Source of the DNA: SCRA01 sp035533275
Lineage (GTDB): Bacteria > Vulcanimicrobiota > Vulcanimicrobiia > Vulcanimicrobiales > SCRA01
DNA: 44,750 nt
Reading direction: 5' to 3'
NCBI GenBank assembly: GCA_035533275.1
Contig: DATLUD010000021.1
Location: forward strand, 1-44,750
In this document: one piece after another, positions 32,621-40,292 of the stretch
Position numbering within the stretch: position 1 is the first letter of the stretch
How the letters are laid out: every line of letters begins with the position of its first letter
Translations under genes and position numbers: made by a program
Notes under the pieces: generated by a model
Databases searched by the model: none
Seen by the model: only the letters and a program-made list of their open reading frames with translations
Told to the model about the DNA's origin: nothing

Positions 32621-34870
32621 ATGACCATGCTTGCACTCAGCACCTCGGAGCTCGATCGCATCTCCGAGCTGCTCGGCCGCGAGCCGAGCCTGGTGGAGCT
32701 CTACGCCTTCGACGCCGGCTGGAGCGAGCATTGCTCGTACAAGTCCAGCCGCGCGCACCTGCGCAAGCTCCCGACGGAAGGGGCGAGCGTGCTGTTGGGG
32801 GTGGGCGAGGATGCCGGCATCCTCGACCTGGGCGAGGTGAACGGCGTGCGCTACGGGGTGGTAGTGGCGCACGAGTCGCACAACCATCCCTCCCAGGTGG
32901 TGCCGTACGAGGGCGCGGCCACGGGCATCGGCGGGATCGTGCGCGACGTGCTCTGCATGGGCGGCGAGCTCATCGGCGTGCTGGATCCGCTGCGCTTCGG
33001 ACGGACCGACCTGCCTGGCCGCGCGCACCAGCGCTACGTGGCCCAGAGCGTGGTCGACGGCGTGGGCGGCTACGGCAACGCCATCGGGGTGCCCAACCTC
33101 GGCGGCGACGTCTACTGGGACGAGAGCTTCGACGACAACTGCCTGGTCAACGTGGTCGCGTTGGGCTTGGTCCGCGCCGACGAGATCGTGCACTCGCGGG
33201 TTCCGCCCCAGGCCGATGGCTGGAACCTGGTGCTGGTGGGAAAGGCGACCGATGCCTCCGGTTTCGGCGGTGCCGCCTTCTCATCGCTTACGCTGGACGA
33301 AGAGCGGGCCGAGACCAACAAGGGCGCCGTTCAGGTTCCCGATCCTTTCTTGAAGAGCGTGCTGATGCGCGCGACCTATCGCGTTCTGCGCTCGTTGCGC
33401 GACCTGGGCGTGCGGGAGCCGGGGTTCAAGGACTTGGGCGCCGGCGGCGTGCTTGGGTGCTCCTCGGAGCTGGTGGCGGCGGGGGGCATGGGAGCCGAGA
33501 TCGACCTCGACGCGGTGCACGTCTCGGTGAAGGATCTGCCGGCCGAGGTCATCGCCGTGGGCGAGACGCAGGAGCGCATGCTCTGGGCCGTGCCTCCGGG
33601 TCCGGCGACGGAGCTGCTGCTGCGCGTCTACAACGACGAGTTCGGGCTCCCGCACGTCTCTCGCGGGGCGCGTGCCTCGGTGATCGGACGCGTGCGCGGC
33701 GAGCGGCGCTTCACGATGCGCCATCGCGGTGCGGTGGTGGTGGACGTTCCGGTGGACGTGCTCACGGAGGGCATCCGCTACGAGCGCGAGGTGGCCGCCG
33801 CGCCGCGGCGCGAGAGCGAGGACCCCGTGCTGACGGGGCGCGTCTCGGAGCTGCTGCCGCGCGTGCTCGCGCACCGCGACGTCTGCTCGCGCGAGCCCCT
33901 GATTCGCCATTACGACCGCGTGGTGCGCGGGACCACGGTGATCCCCGCGGGCCACGGTGACGCCGGCGTGATCGCGCCCATCCCAGGGGCCGCGTTGGGC
34001 GTGGCGGTGAGCGTCGACGGCAACCCGCGCTACGGCAAGCTCGACGCGCGCGTGGCCGCGGAGCTGGCCGTCTGCGAGTCCGCTCGCAACGTCGCGGCGG
34101 TCGGAGGCGAGCCCATCGGCCTGACCGACTGCTTGAACTTCGGCAATCCCACCAAGCCTGCGCAGATGGGGGAGCTGGTGGAGGCGATCGACGGGTTGAG
34201 CTCCGCGGCGCGCGCGCTCGGCCTGCCGTACGTGAGCGGCAACGTCTCGCTGTACAACGAGAGCGCCGCGGGGTCCAGCGTGGCGCCGTCGCCGATCGTG
34301 GCGTGCATCGGTCGCGTGGCCGACGTCTCGAGGACGGCGGGGTTCGCCTTCAAGCGCGCGGGGTCGGCGATCGTGCTCCTGGGGGCGCGCAGCGGCGCGC
34401 TGGGCGGCAGCGTGGTGGCCGAGGTCTGCGGCGCCTCCGGGGGGCGCCTGCCGCGGCCGTCGCTCGATGCGGTCTTGGCGGAGATCGCCCTGGTGCGCGA
34501 CGGCTTCGCCGACGGCTCGATCCTGAGCGCTCACGACGTCTCGGACGGGGGTCTCTTGGCATGCCTTGCCGAGATGTGCCTGGGGCCCGGAGGTGAGAAC
34601 GGCATTGGGGCGCGGATCGTCGGGCCTGCGGCCTGGGCGCCGGGGCTCACCGAGCAGGCGGCGTGGTTCGGCGAGGCGGGAGGCTTCGCGCTCGAGGTGG
34701 AGCCGGCGGCGGCCGAGGGGCTGATCGAGCGCGCCCGTGTTGCGGGGGTGACGGCGGCTCGGCTCGGCGAGACGACCGCGGAGCCGCTGCTCTCGGCCGG
34801 CGAGGCGTCGTTCGCGCTCTCCGAACTGGCCGCTTCCTGGCTGGCCCCACTCGAGGAGCTCTATGCCTAA
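32621..34870 (+). CDS. purL: FGAM synthase large subunit, small-type PurL
   Basis: 749 residues from ATG 32621. It makes formylglycinamidine ribonucleotide with PurQ supplying ammonia and PurS bridging. FDAGWSEHCSYKSSRAHLR near 29-47 carries the active-site His, followed by VVAHESHNHPSQVVPYEGAATG and DVLCMGGELIGVLDPLRFG. FGNPTKPAQMGELVEA and the second AIRS-like half follow, with SAHDVSDGGLLACLAEM. The length is that of the small PurL that needs separate PurQ and PurS, both of which are downstream. A run of three hairpins separates it from purQ. Confidence 0.96.
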   Translation: MTMLALSTSELDRISELLGREPSLVELYAFDAGWSEHCSYKSSRAHLRKLPTEGASVLLGVGEDAGILDLGEVNGVRYGVVVAHESHNHPSQVVPYEGAATGIGGIVRDVLCMGGELIGVLDPLRFGRTDLPGRAHQRYVAQSVVDGVGGYGNAIGVPNLGGDVYWDESFDDNCLVNVVALGLVRADEIVHSRVPPQADGWNLVLVGKATDASGFGGAAFSSLTLDEERAETNKGAVQVPDPFLKSVLMRATYRVLRSLRDLGVREPGFKDLGAGGVLGCSSELVAAGGMGAEIDLDAVHVSVKDLPAEVIAVGETQERMLWAVPPGPATELLLRVYNDEFGLPHVSRGARASVIGRVRGERRFTMRHRGAVVVDVPVDVLTEGIRYEREVAAAPRRESEDPVLTGRVSELLPRVLAHRDVCSREPLIRHYDRVVRGTTVIPAGHGDAGVIAPIPGAALGVAVSVDGNPRYGKLDARVAAELAVCESARNVAAVGGEPIGLTDCLNFGNPTKPAQMGELVEAIDGLSSAARALGLPYVSGNVSLYNESAAGSSVAPSPIVACIGRVADVSRTAGFAFKRAGSAIVLLGARSGALGGSVVAEVCGASGGRLPRPSLDAVLAEIALVRDGFADGSILSAHDVSDGGLLACLAEMCLGPGGENGIGARIVGPAAWAPGLTEQAAWFGEAGGFALEVEPAAAEGLIERARVAGVTAARLGETTAEPLLSAGEASFALSELAASWLAPLEELYA

Positions 34871-34878
34871 CCGTGGAT

Positions 34879-34971
34879 TGCGTATTTTTCACACCCAGGT
34901 GAAAAATACGCACCTATCCGGATGTGATGTGCGTGATACGCACATCACTGTGAGAAATACGCATTCTCACA
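34879..34971 (+). promoter_or_regulatory. AT-rich array of three hairpins between purL and purQ
   Basis: Hairpin 1 is a perfect 14-bp stem, TGCGTATTTTTCAC (34879-34892) with GTGAAAAATACGCA (34899-34912). Hairpin 2 is an 11-bp stem, GTGATGTGCGT (34924-34934) with ACGCACATCAC (34938-34948). Hairpin 3 is an 8-bp stem, TGTGAGAA (34949-34956) with TTCTCACA (34964-34971), and shows ATACGCA in its loop. The sequence TACGCA recurs in all three, so the loop of hairpin 3 can pair with the 5' arm of hairpin 1. No T-run follows. The base composition is far more AT-rich than the surroundings. Candidates are an RNA switch for purQ-purS, an operator array, or a mobile REP-like element. Confidence 0.75.
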
Positions 34972-34993
34972 ACCGAGGGGGATGGGGAACGAG

Positions 34994-35749
34994 ATGAAGA
35001 CCGCCGTCATCGCCTTTCCGGGCTCGAACTCCGAAGAGGAGACGCTGCGCGCCGTGATCGATGCCGGCGGCGAGGGCCGGATCGTTTGGTGGTTCGAGGG
35101 TCCCCAGGCGCTGCGCGGCTTCGACGCCTTCATCATGCCCGGAGGCTTCGCGTACGAGGACCGCATCCGTGCCGGCGCCGTCGCGGCGCGTGAGCCCATC
35201 GTCAGCGCCGTCGTCGATGCCGCCGTCCACGGCGCCCCCGTGCTCGGCATCTGCAACGGCGCGCAGGTGCTGGTGGAGACCGGCATCGTGCCCGGAACGG
35301 GCCCCGACCCCGTCGGCCGCCCGCAGGCCGCGCTGGCGCCCAACGCCTGCGGCCACTTCGTCGACACGTTCGTAGAGGTCGCGCTGGTGGCGCCTCCGGA
35401 GCGCTGCATCTTCACGCGCCACCTCGCGCCGGGAGAGCGCATCCCCACGTGGCTCAGCCACGGCGAAGGCCGCTACTGCTTCCGCGATGATCAAACGCGC
35501 CAAGCGGTACGCGACGAAGGGCTCGTCGTCTTTCGCTACGCCGACGGCAAGAACCCCAACGGGGCCGAGTTCGACTGCGCCGGACTCACCAATTCCGCCG
35601 GCAACGCCCTGGCGATCATGCCGCACCCGGAACGCTGCGGCTGGAGGTACCAGCAGCCGGAGCGGATCCGGTTCGCCGCCCGTGGGGACCGCCAGGCGTT
35701 CCTCGCCCCGTACGGCGGCAACACGCTCTTCCATGTGTTCGCGCGATGA
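34994..35749 (+). CDS. purQ: FGAM synthase glutaminase subunit
   Basis: 251 residues from ATG 34994, with GGGGA (34984-34988) five bases upstream. ATG 34982 is in frame but sits on top of the upstream G-run. It is a class I glutamine amidotransferase that feeds ammonia to PurL. The nucleophile is C87 in GICNGAQVL, and the His-Glu pair lies in MPHPER near 211-216. The N-terminal FPGSNSEEET replaces the more usual FPGSNCD. PGGFAYEDRIRAGA is the standard PurQ motif. It is followed by the second copy of the repeat and by purS. Confidence 0.94.
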   Translation: MKTAVIAFPGSNSEEETLRAVIDAGGEGRIVWWFEGPQALRGFDAFIMPGGFAYEDRIRAGAVAAREPIVSAVVDAAVHGAPVLGICNGAQVLVETGIVPGTGPDPVGRPQAALAPNACGHFVDTFVEVALVAPPERCIFTRHLAPGERIPTWLSHGEGRYCFRDDQTRQAVRDEGLVVFRYADGKNPNGAEFDCAGLTNSAGNALAIMPHPERCGWRYQQPERIRFAARGDRQAFLAPYGGNTLFHVFAR

Positions 35750-35768
35750 GCCATGGTGTCTGGCGCAG

Positions 35769-35845
35769 TGCAATCCGGCGCGAGTGCGCCGGAACCTTTC
35801 GAGCACAGGGGTCCCCAGGAACGGAGCGTAGCGAAGTGAGTGGGG
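35769..35845 (+). repeat. Structured intergenic-type repeat, copy 2
   Basis: This element closely matches 28790-28865. It has a TGCAA start and the hairpin CCGGCGC (35775-35781), loop GAGT, GCGCCGG (35786-35792). The sequence between is ACCTTTC-AGCA-GGGGTCCCC, and it closes with a terminal stem CCCCA (35813-35817) with TGGGG (35841-35845). The stem is kept while the loop base differs from copy 1. It ends ten bases before the purS start codon, and GGGGA at 35842-35846 could be the purS ribosome site, partly paired in the terminal stem. Confidence 0.7.
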
Positions 35846-35855
35846 ATAGCGCGCG

Positions 35856-36305
35856 ATGAGCCTGATCGTCGCATCGGTGGAGCTGAAGGTCCCTGACAAC
35901 GCGGCCTTCACGGCGTACGACACGCTCAAGCGCATGGGCCTCGACGAGCTGGGCGACGTGCAGCGCAGCGACGTCTGGCTCGTGGAGGCCGACGCCCTTC
36001 CTCAACAGATCCTCGAGTCGCTCAAGCGGACCGAAGTGATCTACAATCCCAACAAGCACGCCTTGCGCGCGCTCTCCTCGGACCGGCCCGCGGCGGGAGA
36101 GATTTGGGTCGCCACGGCTGGCCGCTCCCACGAGCGGGAGGCACGCCTCCTGGCACAGGCGGGCCTCACGGGCGTGCGCTCGGTGGAGTCGCGCGTGCGC
36201 TGGCTGCTCCTCGACGAGCGCGGGGAGCCGCTCGGGCGGAGCGCCCTCGATCGGGCGCGCGGCCTCTTCGCGAATCCCGCCTACCAGGACGCGTTGACCG
36301 CATAG
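35856..36305 (+). CDS. purS: PurS-type FGAM synthase subunit, tandem-duplicated
   Basis: 149 residues from ATG 35856, about twice the usual 80. The first half, residues 1-70, has VASVELKVPDNAAF, LKRMGLDELGDVQRSDVWLV and NPNKH (64-68). The second half has a similar LAQAGLTGVRSVESRVRWLLL stretch and ends with FANPAYQD (about 138-145), which matches the LANP...D end of ordinary PurS. It reads as two PurS units in one chain, equivalent to the PurS dimer that bridges PurL and PurQ. The gene sits directly after purQ. The first unit may instead be a diverged partner domain, since it lacks the LANP ending. Confidence 0.75.
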   Translation: MSLIVASVELKVPDNAAFTAYDTLKRMGLDELGDVQRSDVWLVEADALPQQILESLKRTEVIYNPNKHALRALSSDRPAAGEIWVATAGRSHEREARLLAQAGLTGVRSVESRVRWLLLDERGEPLGRSALDRARGLFANPAYQDALTA

Positions 36306-36319
36306 CGAAGAGCCAGCCG

Positions 36320-37390
36320 ATGATGCCGTCTCCTCGCTTCTCGGGCCTGGTTGCTCACCAGCGTCCCGGAGAGTTCTATACCATCGCCACCCTCGGGAGC
36401 CACTCGGCGCTCCAAATCCTCAAGGGCGCGCGCGACGAAGGCTTTCGCACGCTGGCGATCGCAAACGACGACACGGCGAATCTCTACCGCTCGTTCGGCT
36501 TCGTCGACGAGGTCATACAGATCTCGCGCTACGAGGAGTTCCCGCGCCTGGTTCCGGAGCTCGAGCAGCGCAAGATCATCATCGTGCCGCACGGCTCGTT
36601 CGTGGCGTACCTCTCGCTCGACGAGCACAAGCGCATGCGGATCCCGTACTTCGGCAACAAGGCCGTGCTCGACTGGGAGGCATCGCGCGAGCTCCAGCGC
36701 CAGTGGCTGCTGCAGGCGGGACTGAAGCTGCCGCGCCAGTTCAAGACCGGCGCCGAGATCGATCGGCCCGTCATCGTGAAGTTCTACGGCGCGCAAGGCG
36801 GCAAGGGCTACCTGTTCCTCAAAGACGCGCGCGACTTCGAGGAGAAAGCCGCGCTCCTGGCCCGGCGCAACTACATCCTGCAAGAGTACATCATCGGGGT
36901 TCCGCTCTACATCCACTACTTCTACTCGCCGCTGACCGGCAAGCTCGAGATCATGAGCATGGACCGGCGCTACGAGACGAACGTCGACTCGATCGGACGC
37001 ATCCCGGCGGTGGCGCAGAGCGCGATGGATGTCTCGCCCTCATACGTGGTGGTCGGCAACTCGCCCGTCTCGCTGCGCGAGTCGATGCTGGCCGAGGCCT
37101 ACCGCATGGGCGAGGAGGTGGTGCGGGTGAGCCGCGAGATCTGCCCTCCCAAGGGGCTCTTCGGCGCCTTCTGCCTCGAGACGATCATCACGCCCGAGGC
37201 CGACTTCTACCTCATGGAGATCTCGGCGCGCATCGTCGCCGGCACCAACCTCTTCATCGACGGCTCGCCGTACTCGTACTTGAACTACGACGAGCCCATG
37301 TCGACCGGGCGCCGCATCGCGCGCGAGATCAAGAACGCGCTCCTCTCCAACTCCTTGGAGATGGTGCTCGACGACTCCGGCGTGGCCTAG
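36320..37390 (+). CDS. purP: PurP-type FAICAR synthetase (formate-dependent)
   Basis: 356 residues from ATG 36320 (ATG 36323 is equally possible; the ribosome site is weak). PurP uses ATP and formate to formylate AICAR without folate, and is known chiefly from archaea. ATLGSHSALQILKGARDEGF near 23-42, IIVPHGSFVAYLS near 89-101, the ATP-grasp loop GAQGGKGY (about 157-164), EYIIGVPLYIHYFYSPL, MDRRYETN and EISARIVAGTN.F..GSPYS are all shared with archaeal PurP as I know it. The glycine-rich loop is intact, so it is probably active. It lies between purS and a second PurP paralogue, inside a bacterial purine cluster that lacks purH in this window. Confidence 0.9.
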   Translation: MMPSPRFSGLVAHQRPGEFYTIATLGSHSALQILKGARDEGFRTLAIANDDTANLYRSFGFVDEVIQISRYEEFPRLVPELEQRKIIIVPHGSFVAYLSLDEHKRMRIPYFGNKAVLDWEASRELQRQWLLQAGLKLPRQFKTGAEIDRPVIVKFYGAQGGKGYLFLKDARDFEEKAALLARRNYILQEYIIGVPLYIHYFYSPLTGKLEIMSMDRRYETNVDSIGRIPAVAQSAMDVSPSYVVVGNSPVSLRESMLAEAYRMGEEVVRVSREICPPKGLFGAFCLETIITPEADFYLMEISARIVAGTNLFIDGSPYSYLNYDEPMSTGRRIAREIKNALLSNSLEMVLDDSGVA

Positions 37391-37392
37391 GC

Positions 37393-38535
37393 GTGTCGAT
37401 TCCGGACGCCGCCGCGGCGCTCGCCGGGTACGACCTCGAGCGGCTCACGCTCGCCTGCGTCGGCTCGCACTCGGCGCTCGACCTCTGCTCCGGTACGCGC
37501 AAGGCCGGCCTGCGCAACCTGGTGATCACGGCCAAAGGACGCGAGCAGACGTACGCCCGCCACTTCGCCTCCCGCGGGGCCGGGCGGATCGCACGCGGAT
37601 GCGTCGACGAGACGCTCCACCTCGAGGCGTTCCCGGATCTGCTACGTCCCGAGGTCCAAGCGGAGCTGCTGCGCCGTAACGTGATCTTCGTCCCGAACCG
37701 CTCGTTTGAGGTCTATCTGCATCAGAAGTACTCGTACGACGAGATCGAGGCCGGCATGCGCGTCCCGTTCTTCGGGAGCCGCACGCTGCTGCGCGCCGAG
37801 GAGCGCGGCGAGGCATCCAACCAATACGGGCTGCTGGAGCGGGCCGGCATCCCCTATCCGCGCCAGCTGCGCAGCCCAGACCAGATCGACCGCCTGGTGA
37901 TGGTGAAGGCGCCGCACGCCAAGGTCAGCTTCGAGCGCGCTTTCTTCCTGTGCAGCTCGCGAGCGGAGTACGACGCCCAGGCCGCGCGGCTGATGCGGGC
38001 CGGCGTCCTGAACGAGGCGGGGCTCGCGGGCGCCATCATCGAGGAGTTCGCCCTTGGGCCGACCGTCAACTTGAACTTCTTTTGGTCCAAGATGCTCGGC
38101 GAACTGGAGCTTGTGGGGACCGACACGCGCCGTCAGACCAACCTCGACGGCGTGCGCGCGCTGTTGGCGGAGCAGCAGGCATGGCTGGGATCGACGCCCG
38201 TCAAGATGGAGGAGGCGGGGCACATCGCCACCACGCTCACGGAGTCGATGCTCGAGCGCGCCTTCGACCTGGGAGAGCGTTTCGTGCGCGCCGCCGACGA
38301 AGCGTTCCCGCCGGGCATCATCGGGCCGTTCGCGCTGCAGTGCGCCATCGTCTCGGGGCCTCCCAAGGACTTCGTGGTCTTCGACGTCTCGCTGCGCATC
38401 CCGGGATCCCCCGGCACGCGCTACACCCCGTACTCGTCGTACCTCTGGGGGCGCGACGTCTCGGTGGGGGAGCGGATCGCCATGGAGGTGGCCTGGGCCC
38501 GCGAGCAGGGCCGCCTCGCCGACGTCCTCACCTAG
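37393..38535 (+). CDS. Second PurP-like ATP-grasp protein, diverged
   Basis: 380 residues from GTG 37393, two bases after the stop of the first purP. The same fold is evident: ACVGSHSALDLCSGTRKAGL near 22-41, NVIFVPNRSFEVYLHQ, VPFFGSRTLLR, IIEEFALGPTVNLNFFWS and PPGIIGPFALQC. The glycine-rich ATP-grasp loop of its neighbour is replaced by PHAKVSFERAF (about 174-184), and SARIVAGTN reads SLRIPGSPGTRY. This resembles the second archaeal PurP group, whose reaction is less settled. It could be a partner subunit of the first PurP, use a different substrate, or have another catalytic mode. The tandem arrangement suggests a heteromeric or two-step enzyme. Confidence 0.82.
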   Translation: MSIPDAAAALAGYDLERLTLACVGSHSALDLCSGTRKAGLRNLVITAKGREQTYARHFASRGAGRIARGCVDETLHLEAFPDLLRPEVQAELLRRNVIFVPNRSFEVYLHQKYSYDEIEAGMRVPFFGSRTLLRAEERGEASNQYGLLERAGIPYPRQLRSPDQIDRLVMVKAPHAKVSFERAFFLCSSRAEYDAQAARLMRAGVLNEAGLAGAIIEEFALGPTVNLNFFWSKMLGELELVGTDTRRQTNLDGVRALLAEQQAWLGSTPVKMEEAGHIATTLTESMLERAFDLGERFVRAADEAFPPGIIGPFALQCAIVSGPPKDFVVFDVSLRIPGSPGTRYTPYSSYLWGRDVSVGERIAMEVAWAREQGRLADVLT

Positions 38536-38545
38536 GTAGGGGGCC

Positions 38546-38633
38546 CTGATCTACGTCATCCCGGCGTTGCCAAGCGGGTTATGTACCTGAAGTACACCGC
38601 GCCGCTCGGCGCCTTGGTCTGAACGTAGATCGG
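38546..38633 (+). promoter_or_regulatory. Multi-branched leader RNA candidate before guaA
   Basis: CTGATCTACGT (38546-38556) pairs with ACGTAGATCGG (38623-38633), 11 bp with one G-T. The closed region holds three small hairpins: CCC-GGC/GCC-GGG (38560-38578), TGTAC/GTACA (38582-38596, loop CTGAA) and GCGCC/GGCGC (38599-38612, loop GCTC). Together they form a four-way junction. The loops are too small for a tRNA. A further stem AGGGC/GCCCT lies at 38662-38678, and AAAGGA at 38686-38691 is the guaA ribosome site. It matches no riboswitch I recognise. The position suggests control of GMP synthesis. Confidence 0.6.
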
Positions 38634-38698
38634 AGCCTCCCGGGTCCGTAGCCGTGACACCAGGGCGCCCCCGGCCCTCTTGCCGAAAGGATGGCGCC

Positions 38699-40291
38699 GT
38701 GACCACCAGCAGCACCACCTCCCCCGGCGCCTCCACGTCGATCGCGCCGGCGACCGTCGTCATCCTCGACTTCGGCGCGCAGTACAGCCAATTGATCGCT
38801 CGCCGCGTTCGCGAGGCGCGCGTCTACTCCGAGATCCTGCCTCACGACGCGCCGTGGGAGGAGGTTCGCGCGCGCAACCCGCGCGCCATCATCCTCACCG
38901 GCGGGCCGGAGAGCACCCTCGAGGAGGGGGCGCCCACGATGGACGACCGGATCCTGCGCAGCGGGGTTCCGGTACTGGGCATCTGCTACGGCATGCAGCT
39001 CATCGCCCGCGATTGCGGCGGAACGCTGGTGCCCTCGACGATCCGCGAGTACGGCCACGCCGATCTCACGCTCAACCCGAGCCGCACCTCGCCGTTGTTC
39101 GCGGGGGTCCCCGAGGAGAGCGTCGTCTGGATGAGCCACGGCGACACCGTGACGGAGCTGCCGCCTGGGTTCCAGCCGCTCGCGCGCACCACGCGCACCG
39201 AGATCGCGGCCATCGGCGACGACCGGCGCAGGCTCTACGGCGTGCAGTTCCACCCCGAGGTCGTGCATACCGCGTACGGCAAGCTCGTGTTGCGGAACTT
39301 CCTCTACGAGATCGCCGGCATCGAGCCGACGTGGGAGATGGGATCGTTCGTCGACGACGCGGTCGCGCGCATCCGCGCGCAGGTGGGCGAGGCGAAGGTG
39401 ATCTGCGCGCTCTCCGGCGGCGTCGACTCGGCGGTCGCGGCCACCCTGGTGTCGCGCGCCATCGGCGAGCAGCTGACGTGCGTCTTCGTCGACACGGGTC
39501 TGCTGCGCGAAGGCGAGGCCGACGAGGTGACCGCCGCGTTCCGCGACGTCATGCACCTCAACGTGCGCTGCATCGATGCGGGCGCGCGCTTCCTGCGGCT
39601 CCTGGAAGGCGAAGTGGACCCCGAGGCCAAGCGGGTGCTGATCGGCCACGAGTTCATCAAGATCTTCGAGGAGCAGGCCGAGTCGATACCCGACGTCCGC
39701 TTTCTGGTGCAGGGGACCCTCTACCCCGACGTCATCGAGTCGAAGACCAAGGAGTCGAAGGCGGGGCACAAGATCAAGACCCACCACAACGTCGGGGGTC
39801 TCCCCGAGCAGATGAACCTCGAGCTCGTCGAGCCGCTGCGGCTGCTCTTCAAGGACGAGGTGCGCGAGGTGGGGCGCGTGTTGGGCCTCCCCGACCACAT
39901 CGTCAATCGCCAGCCGTTCCCCGGTCCCGGTCTCGCGGTGCGCGTGCTCGGTGCCGTGGACGAGGAGCGCCTGCGGGTCCTGCGCGGCGCCGACCGGATC
40001 GTGCGCGAGGAGATCGATCGCGCCGAGAACCTCCAGCCGCACCCGTGGCAGTACTTCGCCGTGCTCACGCCGCTCAAGAGCGTCGGCGTGATGGGTGACG
40101 GACGCACGTACGCCAATCTCGTCGCCGTCCGCGCGATCACCAGCGAGGACGGCATGACCGCCGACTGGGCGCGTCTGCCGTTCGATCTGCTGGCGCGGAT
40201 GTCCACGCGCATCGTCAACGAGGTGGAGGGCGTCAACCGCGTCGTCTACGACATCACCTCGAAGCCGCCGGCCACGGTGGAGTGGGAGTAG
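38699..40291 (+). CDS. guaA: GMP synthase (glutamine-hydrolysing)
   Basis: 530 residues from GTG 38699, with AAAGGA seven bases upstream. It converts XMP to GMP. The N-terminal amidotransferase has C96 in GICYGMQL and the His-Glu pair in FHPEV near 183. The ATP-pyrophosphatase domain carries SGGVDSAV (about 239-246). The C-terminal dimerisation domain has RQPFPGPGLAVR and ends with the typical TSKPPATVEWE. A 20-residue Ser/Thr-rich N-terminal extension precedes the domain. It is placed in the purine cluster between purP and purD. Confidence 0.96.
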   Translation: MTTSSTTSPGASTSIAPATVVILDFGAQYSQLIARRVREARVYSEILPHDAPWEEVRARNPRAIILTGGPESTLEEGAPTMDDRILRSGVPVLGICYGMQLIARDCGGTLVPSTIREYGHADLTLNPSRTSPLFAGVPEESVVWMSHGDTVTELPPGFQPLARTTRTEIAAIGDDRRRLYGVQFHPEVVHTAYGKLVLRNFLYEIAGIEPTWEMGSFVDDAVARIRAQVGEAKVICALSGGVDSAVAATLVSRAIGEQLTCVFVDTGLLREGEADEVTAAFRDVMHLNVRCIDAGARFLRLLEGEVDPEAKRVLIGHEFIKIFEEQAESIPDVRFLVQGTLYPDVIESKTKESKAGHKIKTHHNVGGLPEQMNLELVEPLRLLFKDEVREVGRVLGLPDHIVNRQPFPGPGLAVRVLGAVDEERLRVLRGADRIVREEIDRAENLQPHPWQYFAVLTPLKSVGVMGDGRTYANLVAVRAITSEDGMTADWARLPFDLLARMSTRIVNEVEGVNRVVYDITSKPPATVEWE

Positions 40292-40292
40292 C

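Noticed and set aside
38546..38633. tRNA gene, because of the cloverleaf-like folding
   Set aside because: Hairpin loops of five and four bases, an 11-bp outer stem and no TTCRANYC box rule out a tRNA.
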